This document shows positions 9,125 through 18,910 of a stretch of 49,523 bases of DNA, in pieces. The notes below the pieces were generated by a model. The model did not search any database. It saw nothing but the letters and a program-made list of their open reading frames with translations, and had not been told where the DNA came from. The DNA is from Prochlorococcus sp. AG-424-P18 (lineage in GTDB: Bacteria > Cyanobacteriota > Cyanobacteriia > PCC-6307 > Cyanobiaceae): the NCBI GenBank assembly GCA_003213235.1, contig QCNJ01000011.1:1-49523 (forward strand), in the 5' to 3' direction. A program made the translations under genes and the position numbers. Each line of letters opens with the position of its first letter. Within the stretch, counting starts at the first letter, position 1.

Positions 9125-10895
9125 GGTGCAAAAGATTAAATTCAAATCTTTTGTTTTAATAATCCCAATATTAATTTTTTCTGGAATATCTTTTTATTGT
9201 TTTAATCTAATATTTAATACCTTAAAATTTGACGTTTCTAAAAATAAAAAATTTCGGGAAACCAAATATTCTTACGTAATATCATCTTCTGATAATAAGA
9301 TACTAAGCAAATTAAGCCGCAAATTTGAAATAGAAAATAGTTATCATAAAATTCCATTTTTGCTTAAAAATTCTTTTATATCTTCTGAGGATAAAAGATT
9401 TTATAAACATAATGGAATAGATTTAAAAAGTATTTCACGTGCCCTTATTCAAAATGTTAGAAGTGGTTATGTTAAAGAGGGAGGAAGTACGATTACACAA
9501 CAAGTTGCTAGATTACTTTTTCTAAATAATGATTTAAGTTTTCAAAGAAAAATCAAAGAAATATTTATATCACTCATACTTGAATTTAGATATAACAAAA
9601 ATCAAATTTTAAAATTATATTTAAATAATATTTATCTAGGATCAGGAGCATACGGGGTAGACGAGGCCGCCCAAGTTTATTTTGGAAAATTTATAGAAGA
9701 ATTGACATTATCAGAGATCGCATTAATTGCAGGATTAGCTCCAGCTCCATCAATTTATTCACCTTATCAAAATTTAGAATTAGCTATTAAAAATAGAAAT
9801 AAAGTTCTTGAATCAATGTATGTTGATGGATATATTTCTCTTGCAATTAAGAATAAGGCTATTAAAGAAAAAATAAAATTAAATTATCAAACAGCTGATA
9901 ATTTTTTAGATGATAAATTACTAATAAAATTTATTCTTCAGGAAACAGATAAAAAAATTGGAAGTAAAAATGATTATAAATTTTTAAGAATTAAATCTTC
10001 TATCAATAAAGATTGGCAAGAAAAAGGTCAAAAAATATCAAGATATGCAGGGCCTAAAGAACTTGAATTTGGTCTGTTATCTATCGAATCAAACACAGGA
10101 CTAATCAGGACAATGATAACTAGCAAAAATCCATCAATTAATGAATACAATAGAGTGATTTCATCTGTAAGACCTTTAGGTTCTACTTTTAAAATAATCC
10201 CTTATGCTGCTGCATTAATAGAAGGAATAAAATTAAGCGATAAATTTGAAGACTTACCAATATGCTGGGAAAGTTATTGCCCAAAAAATTTTTCAGAAGA
10301 ATATAAAGGTTCAATATCTTTGATTGAATCATTTAAAAGTTCATCAAATATCATTCCAATATCAATAACAAAAAAAATCGGCTTAAAAAATATTATTAAT
10401 TTAGCGAATTCATTTGGACTAGGTTACGAGCAAGAGTTTGAGGAATTCCCATCATTAGCTATTGGCGCCTATGGAGATAATCTTTTAAACATCACAAATG
10501 CATATTCTGCAATTAACAATAATGGAGAGATTCAAAGCCCTGAAATCATAGAAAAAATAGAATCATTTGAAAAACAACCTATTTGGGAAAATAAATCTAT
10601 TTCCAAGAAAATATTAGATTTAAAAATAAACAAGAAAATAAATAAACTTCTTGAGAAATCTGTAAAAGAAGGCACCTCAAAAGCAGCCTCTATAAAAGGA
10701 AAGAAAATTTATGGGAAAACAGGAACATCTGATGGAAATAAAGATCTCTGGTTTATTGGTTCCATTGATAACCTTACAACAGGGATCTGGATAGGTTACG
10801 ACGATAATAAAGAATCTGAATTATCTAGTGGGAATGCAGCTTATTTATGGAAGAAGTTCATATCTGAAATTTATAAAATTCCAATTAAGAAATAA
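9117..10895 (+). CDS. class A penicillin-binding protein (glycosyltransferase and transpeptidase)
   Basis: Bifunctional peptidoglycan synthase of 592 aa. An N-terminal membrane anchor (about 12-35) is followed by a GT51 glycosyltransferase domain with the catalytic glutamate in SSEDKRFYKHNGID (E91) and GGSTITQQVARLLF (122-135). The transpeptidase domain has S356-x-x-K359 in GSTFK, SSN at 409-411 and KTGT at 534-537. All active-site motifs are present. The long frame starts with TTG 9117, overlapping the chlG stop. GTG 9126 (QKIKFKSF) just after the stop is an equally good start. It is probably cotranscribed with chlG. Confidence 0.94.
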   Translation: MLKVQKIKFKSFVLIIPILIFSGISFYCFNLIFNTLKFDVSKNKKFRETKYSYVISSSDNKILSKLSRKFEIENSYHKIPFLLKNSFISSEDKRFYKHNGIDLKSISRALIQNVRSGYVKEGGSTITQQVARLLFLNNDLSFQRKIKEIFISLILEFRYNKNQILKLYLNNIYLGSGAYGVDEAAQVYFGKFIEELTLSEIALIAGLAPAPSIYSPYQNLELAIKNRNKVLESMYVDGYISLAIKNKAIKEKIKLNYQTADNFLDDKLLIKFILQETDKKIGSKNDYKFLRIKSSINKDWQEKGQKISRYAGPKELEFGLLSIESNTGLIRTMITSKNPSINEYNRVISSVRPLGSTFKIIPYAAALIEGIKLSDKFEDLPICWESYCPKNFSEEYKGSISLIESFKSSSNIIPISITKKIGLKNIINLANSFGLGYEQEFEEFPSLAIGAYGDNLLNITNAYSAINNNGEIQSPEIIEKIESFEKQPIWENKSISKKILDLKINKKINKLLEKSVKEGTSKAASIKGKKIYGKTGTSDGNKDLWFIGSIDNLTTGIWIGYDDNKESELSSGNAAYLWKKFISEIYKIPIKK

Positions 10896-10904
10896 ATTAT
10901 ATTT

Positions 10905-12221
10905 TTAAGAATTATAAGAAATTATTGCGGAATAAAATCCATCACCAGGATAATCCAAGCTAGGTAAAATTTGCTTTTGGCTAACCAATTTTAAAGTTTT
11001 GTTTTTTTCAATAAATCTTTCAATTAATAGATTATTTTCATCGGGACAAATAGTACAAGTTGAATAAACTAAAGTGCCATCTTTTTTCAAAAGAGGGAAA
11101 ATGCTCTCCAAAAGTTTTTCCTGTAATAAAGTTAAAGATTTTATTTTTTCTTTACTTAAAGACCATCTAGAATCTGGATTCCTGGAAAGAGTTCCAATTC
11201 CTGAACATGGAGCATCTAATAAAATCTTATCAAAATAAGATATGAACTTAGGATTTAATTCAATCAAACTTGTAGCATCAGCCTTAAGGGTTTTAACAGA
11301 TTTCAAATTTAACCTTTCTATATTTGATTGCAGTATTTTCAATCTTTTTGCTGATCTATCTACGGCAATGATTTCAGCACTATCATTTGTTAATTCTGCA
11401 AGGTGGGTAGACTTACTTCCTGGAGCTGCACAAGCATCTAAAATCTTTTCACCTTCTTTTGGATTTAAGAGAGGTGCTATCCACTGAGAAGATCTATCTT
11501 GAATTGTCCAAAGTCCATCAGTATATCCTGGTAAATTTTTTATAGATCTTGGATTAGATTTTAAAGTAATTCCATTATGTAAATCATTAATAATTTCAGC
11601 ATCAATTTTATTTTCATGAAGTACTTTCAAAAAGTTATCTAAATTAGTTTTTAATTGGTTAATTCTCAAATCAATTGATGGTTTTTTATTAAATGCCTTA
11701 ATGATATTTTCACCCTCGCTATTGCCGAACCATTTATAAAGATCCTTAACAAGCCATAATGGAAATGATTCAAGATATGAAATTCTTTCTTTTCTATCAG
11801 AAGATAATTCCGGAAAGATTTTTTGTTCTAATTTTCTTGATGCATTTCTCAATATCGCATTTACAGTTCCCGCTAAGCCATTTAAATCTGTTTTTTTTGC
11901 TACTTCTACAGTGGTAGAAATAGCCGCAGGAAATGGGATTTTATCCATTTTCAATAGTTGATACAAACCTATATGTAGAAGCCATCTTAACTTTGGAGGC
12001 TGCTTTTTATGAGTAATTTTTGATGTATGATCCGTCCAAAGATCAAGAAATTTTCTATACCTAATGCATCCAAAAGATAATTCCGTAATAAAAGCTATAT
12101 CAAGAGGATTAAATTGATAATTTTTCAAAACCTTTTCAAGAGCATGATCAGAAAAATCACCAGAACTAACTTTTAATAAAATTTCCCAGGCTGCCTTTCT
12201 TTGTAAATATCCTATGCTCAA
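10905..12221 (-). CDS. rsmB: 16S rRNA (cytosine(967)-C(5))-methyltransferase
   Basis: Methylates C967 of 16S rRNA. The 438-aa protein has an N-terminal NusB-like domain (about 1-140) and a C-terminal RsmB/NOL1 methyltransferase domain. This has SAM-binding DACAAPGSKSTHLAEL (262-277), DAPCSGIGTLSRNPD with C339, and the catalytic YSTCTICPDEN with C389. Its 3' end faces the PBP gene (9 bases apart). Confidence 0.96.
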   Translation of the reverse strand: MSIGYLQRKAAWEILLKVSSGDFSDHALEKVLKNYQFNPLDIAFITELSFGCIRYRKFLDLWTDHTSKITHKKQPPKLRWLLHIGLYQLLKMDKIPFPAAISTTVEVAKKTDLNGLAGTVNAILRNASRKLEQKIFPELSSDRKERISYLESFPLWLVKDLYKWFGNSEGENIIKAFNKKPSIDLRINQLKTNLDNFLKVLHENKIDAEIINDLHNGITLKSNPRSIKNLPGYTDGLWTIQDRSSQWIAPLLNPKEGEKILDACAAPGSKSTHLAELTNDSAEIIAVDRSAKRLKILQSNIERLNLKSVKTLKADATSLIELNPKFISYFDKILLDAPCSGIGTLSRNPDSRWSLSKEKIKSLTLLQEKLLESIFPLLKKDGTLVYSTCTICPDENNLLIERFIEKNKTLKLVSQKQILPSLDYPGDGFYSAIISYNS

Positions 12222-12272
12222 AATATAATTAATTTTTTAAAGATAACTTTAATATACAAAAAATTCAAAAAT

Positions 12273-12413
12273 TTAAACTACTTTTTCAATTGCAGAATTA
12301 AACCAAATAAAACCTAAGATAGAAATAAGTGAAAGATTAAAACCTAAAAAAAGAAAGATATTTAAAGAATGAATTCTTTCACGAAATATTTTCTTCTCTT
12401 TTTGATACTTCAT
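12273..12413 (-). CDS. 46-aa single-pass membrane protein, unknown
   Basis: A short frame starting ATG (12411-12413) reads a basic head MKYQKEKKIFRERIHS, one hydrophobic segment (about residues 17-39, LNIFLFLGFNLSLISILGFI), then a short tail NSAIEKVV. The composition is that of a small membrane protein with its N-terminus inside. It sits 51 bases upstream of rsmB on the same strand and just after another small gene. No function can be assigned. Confidence 0.55.
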   Translation of the reverse strand: MKYQKEKKIFRERIHSLNIFLFLGFNLSLISILGFIWFNSAIEKVV

Positions 12414-12432
12414 TATTAAAATAAAAACTTAT

Positions 12433-12612
12433 TCAGGCTTGCAAACGGCAACCAATATTGATAGATCCTGCATCAAGCATTCTGCCTAATTTAATTGCTA
12501 TGGATTCCTCCAACCTAGTGAAATTAGATTGATGGGTAGTTATCCATTCTAATTCAGAAAAAGTGATAATTCCGGTCGAATTACTTTTTAAAAAAAGTGT
12601 TCCAATTTCCAT
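12433..12612 (-). CDS. 59-aa conserved cyanobacterial small protein, unknown
   Basis: The frame starts ATG at 12612 and ends TGA at 12433. It encodes a soluble protein beginning MEIGTLFLKSNSTGIITFSE, then ELEWITTHQ, ends near INIGCR, and contains IAIKLGRMLDAGSINIGC. I recall similar small proteins in marine picocyanobacteria. It lies 19 bases upstream of the 46-aa gene and could share a transcript with it and rsmB. Function unknown. Confidence 0.65.
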   Translation of the reverse strand: MEIGTLFLKSNSTGIITFSELEWITTHQSNFTRLEESIAIKLGRMLDAGSINIGCRLQA

Positions 12613-12717
12613 TAGATAAATCTAATTTTTTTTAAGTTAACATCCTTACTTAAAATTCCTACATAACATAATATTCTTTTAATTTTTCAAAGACAACTAT
12701 AGGTTATTACTCTTAAT

Positions 12718-14208
12718 TTATTTAATATCTTTTAAAAATTTATCGGCCGTTTTTAAGTGATTATTTAATTTTTCCTCTGACATTTTATCGAGATTTCTCG
12801 TTAACATTGCCAGACGATATTGCTTTCTAAAAAAGCTTTCATTATCTTTAATAAATTTCCAAAATAAGCCATCCCATATTTCACACCATGGGCCACTTTT
12901 AAAATTAGACATTTTTTTTACATAATTAGAGCTTGATATATATGGCTTTGTTGAAAAGATACCACCATCACTAAACTGACTCATTCCGTAAACATTTGGG
13001 ACCATAACCCAATCATAGGAATCGATAAACATTTCCATAAACCATTTATAAACTTGGTTGGGGTGAATTCTACAAAGAAGCATAAAGTTGCCAACAATCA
13101 TTAGCCGCTCAATATGATGACAATAACCAAATTTAATAATATTTTTTATAACTACGTCTACTGGTTCAATTCCTGTATTTCCTTGATAAAAAGATTTTGG
13201 AATTGGCTTATCTTCAAACTTCCAAAAATTACTATTTCGCATCTTTGTTCCGTACTTTTTATAGACGAGGCTAATAAATTCTCTCCATCCAATAATTTGA
13301 CGAATAAAACCCTCTAAAGAGTTAAAAGGAACTTTATTATTTTTTGCAAAAAGTAATGCTTTATTTACTACTGCATCTGGGGTTAATAAACCGCTATTTA
13401 AAAGAGGAGAAAGTAAACTATGCCATAAAAAAGAATTTTCTTTAGAAATAGCATCCTCATAATCTCCAAATAAGAAAAATCTATATTTAAAAAAATTATT
13501 TAACCATTCATCTGCCTCTTCAAAATTAGTTGGATATAAAAAGTTATTACTTTCTCCAATAAACTCAATATCAAAATTAGCTAATGACCTTTCTGCATTA
13601 ACTACAAATTTATTTTTTTGTAATTTAGGTATATCGGGTATATTTATTTTTTTTGGTAATTTTTTTCTGTTCATTTCATCGAAACTCCATTTACCACCTT
13701 CAGGTGTATCATCAGGATTAACTAATATCTTTTGGCTCTTTCTTTGATTCTCATAAAATCTACCCATAAGAGGTTTTTTTTCATTTGATGCAAATAAATC
13801 TTTTAAATCTCCACTGCTCATAAACATAGGAGAAGGCAAAATATTTAAAGCTAAATTATTACTTTCAACAAAATTATTAATCCTCTTCATTATTAAAAAA
13901 TCATGAGGGTCAATGAGATTTATTTTCTGATATTTATTTTTAATAAACTCAGATAAGTAATCAACTGTAGAAACGTTATTCTTGTTTTCAATATATAAAA
14001 CTTTAAAGCCAGATATTTCTAAATAATTTTTATAAGCGAGCATAGATGCTCTATGAAAAACTAACTTATTTTTATGGTTAATTAATTTATGAAATTTATC
14101 ATTTCCAAAAAATAATGAGTCTTCCAAAATCAAAACTTCACAATTTATTTTTAAGATTGGGCTTTCTCTAAAAAGTTGATTCGGGAAAATAATTGATACT
14201 TGTTTCAT
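12718..14208 (-). CDS. photolyase/cryptochrome-like protein (PhrB/CryB family), most Fe-S cysteines missing
   Basis: A 496-aa flavoprotein of the deoxyribodipyrimidine photolyase-related family, whose characterised members (PhrB of Agrobacterium, CryB of Rhodobacter) repair (6-4) photoproducts or sense light and carry a [4Fe-4S] cluster. Visible here are the N-terminal antenna fold (SIIFPNQLF), the conserved [10 protein letters not shown] (303-312), the paired histidines H364/H365 in [18 protein letters not shown], and [15 protein letters not shown]. The cysteine expected near TG at 345-346 is valine (about V353), and the CxxC plus loop is shortened to FKSGPWC, leaving only C442. It starts ATG, overlapping the DUF2256 stop (ATGA). 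It is likely cotranscribed with the three upstream genes. Confidence 0.87.
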   Translation of the reverse strand: MKQVSIIFPNQLFRESPILKINCEVLILEDSLFFGNDKFHKLINHKNKLVFHRASMLAYKNYLEISGFKVLYIENKNNVSTVDYLSEFIKNKYQKINLIDPHDFLIMKRINNFVESNNLALNILPSPMFMSSGDLKDLFASNEKKPLMGRFYENQRKSQKILVNPDDTPEGGKWSFDEMNRKKLPKKINIPDIPKLQKNKFVVNAERSLANFDIEFIGESNNFLYPTNFEEADEWLNNFFKYRFFLFGDYEDAISKENSFLWHSLLSPLLNSGLLTPDAVVNKALLFAKNNKVPFNSLEGFIRQIIGWREFISLVYKKYGTKMRNSNFWKFEDKPIPKSFYQGNTGIEPVDVVIKNIIKFGYCHHIERLMIVGNFMLLCRIHPNQVYKWFMEMFIDSYDWVMVPNVYGMSQFSDGGIFSTKPYISSSNYVKKMSNFKSGPWCEIWDGLFWKFIKDNESFFRKQYRLAMLTRNLDKMSEEKLNNHLKTADKFLKDIK

Positions 14209-14336
14209 CTTTGCGACTTCCTGTTACTGCATCTTTTTGAACAGTAGATAACATCATCCCAACAGTTTTTCCATTTTTTACGCCACTCAAACGGCCTATT
14301 GCAAACAGGACAGGTTTTAGTAGAAATATTTTTCAA
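14205..14336 (-). CDS. DUF2256 zinc-binding small protein
   Basis: A 43-aa frame starting TTG at 14336 reads [20 protein letters not shown] and continues with [11 protein letters not shown] and NRKSQR. The two pairs CPVC (9-12) and CSKRC (32-36) form a zinc knuckle, and FEWRKKW matches DUF2256. That family is often found beside photolyase/cryptochrome genes. The stop overlaps the photolyase ATG by 4 bases (ATGA), which supports translational coupling. The start codon is 2 bases after the TIGR03643 stop. It falls below normal ORF size cut-offs. Confidence 0.8.
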   Translation of the reverse strand: MKNISTKTCPVCNRPFEWRKKWKNCWDDVIYCSKRCSNRKSQR

Positions 14337-14338
14337 AT

Positions 14339-14575
14339 TTATAATTTTCTTTTATGAGTAGATTTAAATCTAGTTGAATCTTTAAGGGCCATATGTTTAG
14401 TATTTCTTCCCGAGACTCTTTTTCTCCAGACTTTGAAAGATTTGGGTTTAAGATTTTGACGCATAATTTTTATCGCATCTTCCTCTTTTAAACCAAATTG
14501 ATACTCGATAGCTTCAAAGGGTGTTCTATCTTCCCAACACATTTCTATTATTCTATCTATATCGATACTTTCCAT
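14339..14575 (-). CDS. TIGR03643 family protein
   Basis: A 78-aa basic protein with the pattern [32 protein letters not shown] and [13 protein letters not shown] recognise it as TIGR03643, a small family of unknown function with a predicted helix-turn-helix-like N-terminus and basic tail. It lies 2 bases after the DCC gene and 2 bases before DUF2256, all on the minus strand, in one compact operon ending in the photolyase homologue. Nucleic-acid binding is only inferred from charge and fold. Confidence 0.8.
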   Translation of the reverse strand: MESIDIDRIIEMCWEDRTPFEAIEYQFGLKEEDAIKIMRQNLKPKSFKVWRKRVSGRNTKHMALKDSTRFKSTHKRKL

Positions 14576-14577
14576 AT

Positions 14578-14970
14578 TTATTGTTCACATTGTGAGGTAC
14601 AAAGTTTTTCAATATCGGATCTACCTGTAATTTGAAGTCTATATTTTGCCCAATATCTGTAAACTAATCTCAATAATGGAGATAAGAGCTTAATCTTTAA
14701 GGGATAATAAACCCAACCTAAACCAACTAATTCATAAGAATATGCAAGAACATCTAGTCCCCTAATAATTTCACCATTTTCAATAATCCCATGCAGGTTT
14801 GACATAGCTTCTGAATATGAGATGTCATTAAAAAGACTTTGATCATAATCCTTACTATTAATATCTATAAATGCAATTTGATTTAAGGTATCTCTTTTTT
14901 TAAGAAAATTTGTTTCTCTCAAACAAAGCGGACAACCACCATCGAATAAAAAAGTTAATTTATTTTTCAT
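14578..14970 (-). CDS. DCC family thiol-disulfide oxidoreductase (DUF393)
   Basis: A 130-aa thioredoxin-fold protein opening with LTFLFDGGCPLCLRE, the DCC signature (DxxC near the N-terminus) with C13 and C16 as the likely redox pair. A hydrophobic patch, GLDVLAYSYELVGLGWVYYP, and LVYRYWAKYR are also typical. It is the first gene of the four-gene minus-strand cassette with TIGR03643, DUF2256 and the photolyase homologue. The substrate is unknown. Upstream to 15147 there is no gene. Confidence 0.85.
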   Translation of the reverse strand: MKNKLTFLFDGGCPLCLRETNFLKKRDTLNQIAFIDINSKDYDQSLFNDISYSEAMSNLHGIIENGEIIRGLDVLAYSYELVGLGWVYYPLKIKLLSPLLRLVYRYWAKYRLQITGRSDIEKLCTSQCEQ

Positions 14971-15105
14971 ATTTTTATTTAAAATATAGAAATTAAATAA
15001 CTTTTTTGTGGAAAAAAAATTTTTTTTTAGAGTACAAGCTTTATAAAGCCTTAATAATTGCCAGTCCTAATTTAGTGAAATTATATTATCTTATTAATTA
15101 ATAAG

Positions 15106-15131
15106 CCATTGATTAAGGGATACATCAATGG
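15106..15131. repeat. 8-bp inverted repeat between the DCC gene and the 67-aa gene
   Basis: CCATTGAT (15106-15113) and ATCAATGG (15124-15131) are perfect reverse complements with a 10-base loop. The hairpin lies 16 bases past the stop of the minus-strand 67-aa gene and could be a weak terminator, but only an AT-rich tail follows rather than a clean T run. Confidence 0.35.
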
Positions 15132-15147
15132 TTTAAAACTATTTTGA

Positions 15148-15351
15148 TCAGTCATCTAGAAGATGAACCCCTTCCCCTACGTCAGGAGTAAATCTACAAT
15201 ATTTTTCAAAAATAAGTCCAACACCTCTCATTTTTTCTCCTAATTCATCGTTAAATTTATCCCATTCTTCCGATTCACGATCAGGTAAATCCCACCCTTG
15301 TTTTTCTACCATACTTGTTATTACTGTATAGTCCCATTCTATGTATGCCAT
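15148..15351 (-). CDS. 67-aa acidic protein, unknown
   Basis: A small acidic protein, AYIEWDYTVITSMVEKQGWD then DKFNDELGEKMRGVGLIFEKYCRFTPDVGEG. It has no signal peptide or membrane segment. Amphipathic helices are likely from about 20 to 50. The regular composition and separate position (about 96 bases from the divergent trmH start) make it a credible gene. I do not recognise the family. Confidence 0.65.
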   Translation of the reverse strand: MAYIEWDYTVITSMVEKQGWDLPDRESEEWDKFNDELGEKMRGVGLIFEKYCRFTPDVGEGVHLLDD

Positions 15352-15418
15352 TGAGTTAATTTAAACTACCAAAATATTATAAACCAAGAGATTTAATAGG
15401 TAATCAATATTTTTTGAA

Positions 15419-15424
15419 TATAAT
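15419..15424 (+). promoter_or_regulatory. possible -10 element of trmH
   Basis: TATAAT lies 24 bases before the trmH ATG in the spacer between divergent genes, giving an expected short leader. No clear -35 is seen. Weak evidence because of AT richness. Confidence 0.3.
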
Positions 15425-15447
15425 TTAAAAGTGTGAAAAAATTATAA

Positions 15448-16119
15448 ATGTCAATTTTGCCAAGAAGATTTGAACGAATCAAAAGTGTTTTAAATTGCAG
15501 AATGAAAAACTTGACTGTTCTAGTTGAGGATGTCAATAAACCACATAATTTATCTGCGATATTAAGGACATGTGATGCAGCAGGAGTTTTCGAAGCAAAT
15601 TTTATTAGCAAAACAAATGCCGTTAAGACTTTTAATAGTACTGCTCAAGGAAGTCAAAAATGGGTAAAACTGAATAATCATGAAAACACTATCACGGCAA
15701 TATCTGATTTAAAGAATAAGGATTTTAAATTATATGGAACGACTCTTAATAGTGAATCTGTAGATTATAGAAATTTTGATTATTCTCAAAATACATGTTT
15801 TGTTTTAGGAGCAGAAAAATGGGGACTAAGTAATGAACTTATATCAATGGTTGATCAATCAATTTTTATACCTATGAGAGGCATGGTTCAATCTCTGAAT
15901 GTTTCAGTTGCTGCTTCTATATTATTATTTGAAGCTGTTCGCCAAAGAAAAAATAAAGGTATATTGCCCGCTAATGGAGAAGGGTTAAATATGGATGAAT
16001 ATCAAAAAACACTTTTTGAATGGTGTTACCCAGAATTAGCTGCGGTGTATAAAAAATCAGCTAAAGAATATCCAAAGTTGAATGATCAAGGAGAACTTGA
16101 ACCTATTACAGATAACTAA
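15448..16119 (+). CDS. trmH: tRNA (guanosine(18)-2'-O)-methyltransferase, SpoU family
   Basis: Methylates the ribose of G18 in the tRNA D-loop. At 223 aa it has the three SPOUT motifs: LVEDVNKPHNLSAILRTCDA (motif 1 with conserved N and R), FVLGAEKWGLSNEL (motif 2), and IPMRGMVQSLNVSVAASILL (motif 3) forming the trefoil knot. The C-terminal extension is typical of TrmH rather than of the shorter TrmL. It is convergent with the ABC permease gene, with 2 bases between stops. Confidence 0.92.
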   Translation: MSILPRRFERIKSVLNCRMKNLTVLVEDVNKPHNLSAILRTCDAAGVFEANFISKTNAVKTFNSTAQGSQKWVKLNNHENTITAISDLKNKDFKLYGTTLNSESVDYRNFDYSQNTCFVLGAEKWGLSNELISMVDQSIFIPMRGMVQSLNVSVAASILLFEAVRQRKNKGILPANGEGLNMDEYQKTLFEWCYPELAAVYKKSAKEYPKLNDQGELEPITDN

Positions 16120-16121
16120 AT

Positions 16122-16967
16122 CTATTCAGAATTTTGACTATCAAAAATTTCTTCAAGGTCCTCTCCTATAAAAGAAAGACCTAAAACTAAAAAAAACATT
16201 GCCAAACCTGGGAACAAAGCCGTCCACCAGATACCTGTAGGTAAAGCGGCAAGAGCCAGATTTAAATCACTTCCCCACTCTGGGACATCTGCAGGAACGC
16301 CAAGGCCTAAAAATCCTAAACTTCCTAATACCAAAACAGCATCTGCAGCATTTAGGGTAAGCAGAATAGGCAATGGTGTTATTACATTTGGGAGAATATA
16401 TTTAAAAATAATTTTTTTAACATCAGCTCCTGCAACTTGAGCTGCCTCCACATAAGTTTCGGATTTAACCAATATTGTCTGATTTCTGATTAATCTAAAA
16501 TATTGAGGAGAGTAAACAATACACAATGCCAAAGCAGCGTTAAGGATACCTTTACCCAATACAAAAGCCACAACAACTGAAAGCAAAATAACAGGTATTG
16601 AAAAAATAGTATCCATTATTAGTGATAAGCATTTATCAAAAAAACCACCAAAATATCCACTTAATAATCCCAACGGCAAACCCAAACTTAATGAAAAAAG
16701 AATAGCTAAGAATACAACTTCTATCGCTAATGATGATCCTTGCAAAGTTCTTAAGCAAACATCTCTTCCTAATCTATCTGTGCCACAAAGATGATTAAGA
16801 GAAGGAGGGGCAAAGATATCATTGCTTAACATTGAAAATGAATAGCCAAAAAAATTATTGGCCTCTAAAAATTTCATTATTAAAACAACAAGAAGATAAA
16901 AAAGTACAATGAAAAATCCAGATTTTCTGATATTTGCGCCTACACGATTAAATGAGTTAATATCCAA
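16122..16967 (-). CDS. peptide/nickel-type ABC transporter permease (DppC-like)
   Basis: An inner-membrane permease of the dipeptide/oligopeptide class. The 281-aa protein has an N-terminal helix (about 17-35), a periplasmic stretch with LCGTDRLGRDVCLR, then five more helices and the EAA loop EAAQVAGADVKKIIFKYILP (about 172-191). The start is TTG. No DppB-like partner, binding protein or ATPase is adjacent, so the other subunits must be elsewhere. lepA lies 79 bases upstream on the same strand. Confidence 0.88.
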   Translation of the reverse strand: MDINSFNRVGANIRKSGFFIVLFYLLVVLIMKFLEANNFFGYSFSMLSNDIFAPPSLNHLCGTDRLGRDVCLRTLQGSSLAIEVVFLAILFSLSLGLPLGLLSGYFGGFFDKCLSLIMDTIFSIPVILLSVVVAFVLGKGILNAALALCIVYSPQYFRLIRNQTILVKSETYVEAAQVAGADVKKIIFKYILPNVITPLPILLTLNAADAVLVLGSLGFLGLGVPADVPEWGSDLNLALAALPTGIWWTALFPGLAMFFLVLGLSFIGEDLEEIFDSQNSE

Positions 16968-17046
16968 AATCTTTTTTTAAAGATATAAATGAAATATACC
17001 CAATTCTTTTAAAAATAAATAGCTACAAATTTTAAATTAAAAGAAA

Positions 17047-18855
17047 TTACTGGTTTAATTTCAAGACTGCCATAAAAGCTTCTTGAGGGACTTCAACTTT
17101 ACCCATTGCCTTCATCCTCTTTTTACCTTTGGCTTGTTTCTTTAAAAGTTTCTTTTTCCTAGAAATATCCCCTCCATAACATTTAGATAAAACATCTTTT
17201 CGCAAAGCACTTATGCTTTCACTTGCAATAATCCTGCTGCCGATTGATGCTTGAATAGGTATTTTAAATTGTTGTTTTGGAATAAGTTCTTTTAATTTCT
17301 CAACTAAACTTCTACCAATTCCATAAGCCTTTTCTTTATGAACAATAGAAGTTAATGGATCTGCTCTTTCTGAATTTATTAGAACATCTAATCTAACAAG
17401 GTCATTTTTTCTGTAGCCAATCAAATGATATTCCATTGATGCATAACCTTGGGTTCTACTTTTCATTTGATCAAAGAAATCTGTAACAACTTCTGCTAAT
17501 GGAATTTCATAAATCAAGGTAACTCGATCTGTTGTTATGTATTTCATATCTATAAATACTCCCCTTCTTTCCTGACATAAACCCATTAATGTTCCATTAA
17601 ATTCATTGGGAGCATAAATTTCCATTTTCACATAAGGCTCTTCTATTGATTCTCTAAGTTGTGGATCAGGAATTGTAGAAGGATTATCAATAAAGATATG
17701 CTCCTGCTGATTTAAATTGACTTTATAAATAACTGATGGTGCCGTTACGATTAGATCCAAGTCATATTCTCTTTCTAATCTTTCTTGAACAATCTCCATA
17801 TGAAGAAGTCCTAGGAATCCGCACCTAAATCCGAAGCCCATTGCGCTACTGGTTTCAGGCTCATATTTTAAAGCTGCATCAGATAATTGTAATTTTTCTA
17901 GTGATACTCTTAAATCTGGGAATTGATCAGCATCAGTCGGGAATAATCCACAAAAAACCATAGGATTTGCTGTCTTATATCCAGGCAAAGGATCATTGGC
18001 AGGTGAATTTAAAAGAGTAATCGTATCTCCCACTCTCGCATCAGCAACTGATTTTATAGAAGCAGACAAATAACCAACTTCTCCTGCATGTAATTCATCA
18101 ACTTGCTGCTGATCAGGCGCCATTATTCCTATCTCATCTAGTTCATAATTTTTCTTACTTGCCATTAATAATATTTTTTCTCTCTTATTTAGAGAGCCAG
18201 ATATCACCCTAAAATAAACAATCACCCCCCTGTACGGATCATAATAAGAATCAAAAATCAGTGCCTTTGTAGGTAGTTTGATTTCATCTTGAGGAGGAGG
18301 TACTCTTCTTACGATTGCTTCCAAAATATCTTTAATACCAACTCCAGTTTTTGCTGAACAATTTATTGCATTAGATGTATCAAGCCCAATAATTTCCTCT
18401 ATTTCTTGTTTTATTTTTTCAGCATCAGCCCCTGGTAAATCAACTTTATTCAAAACAGGAATTATTTCAAGATTATTTTCTAAGGCAAGATAAACATTAG
18501 CTAAGGTTTGAGCTTCTACTCCTTGACTTGCATCAACAACAAGTAAGGCGCCTTCACAAGCTTGAAGAGATCTACTAACCTCATAAGAGAAATCAACATG
18601 CCCTGGAGTATCTATTAAGTTCAAAACATATTCTTGGGAATCGTCAGCTTTGTATTTCATCCTAGCGGCTTGTAACTTGATAGTAATTCCTCTCTCTCTT
18701 TCAAGATCCATACTGTCCAAAAATTGTTCTTGCATATCCCTTTGCTGCACAGTACCAGTATCTTGAAGCAACCTATCTGCAAGGGTAGACTTACCATGGT
18801 CAATATGAGCGATTATGCAGAAATTTCTAATTTTTGAAACCGATATATCAGTCAT
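17047..18855 (-). CDS. lepA: elongation factor 4 (LepA)
   Basis: Ribosomal GTPase associated with back-translocation and translation under stress. The 602-aa protein is complete. It has the G1 loop AHIDHGKST (residues 16-24), the switch region RERGITIK, G3 DTPGHVDF, G4 [11 protein letters not shown]-like domains III and V, and the LepA-specific C-terminal domain with [20 protein letters not shown]. It starts ATG. It lies between mqo (55 bases upstream) and the ABC permease gene on the same strand. Confidence 0.98.
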   Translation of the reverse strand: MTDISVSKIRNFCIIAHIDHGKSTLADRLLQDTGTVQQRDMQEQFLDSMDLERERGITIKLQAARMKYKADDSQEYVLNLIDTPGHVDFSYEVSRSLQACEGALLVVDASQGVEAQTLANVYLALENNLEIIPVLNKVDLPGADAEKIKQEIEEIIGLDTSNAINCSAKTGVGIKDILEAIVRRVPPPQDEIKLPTKALIFDSYYDPYRGVIVYFRVISGSLNKREKILLMASKKNYELDEIGIMAPDQQQVDELHAGEVGYLSASIKSVADARVGDTITLLNSPANDPLPGYKTANPMVFCGLFPTDADQFPDLRVSLEKLQLSDAALKYEPETSSAMGFGFRCGFLGLLHMEIVQERLEREYDLDLIVTAPSVIYKVNLNQQEHIFIDNPSTIPDPQLRESIEEPYVKMEIYAPNEFNGTLMGLCQERRGVFIDMKYITTDRVTLIYEIPLAEVVTDFFDQMKSRTQGYASMEYHLIGYRKNDLVRLDVLINSERADPLTSIVHKEKAYGIGRSLVEKLKELIPKQQFKIPIQASIGSRIIASESISALRKDVLSKCYGGDISRKKKLLKKQAKGKKRMKAMGKVEVPQEAFMAVLKLNQ

Positions 18856-18910
18856 ATAGAAAGAAAAATTCTCCTCTTATTACATCTTGATTAATACTAG
18901 CTAATTAGAA

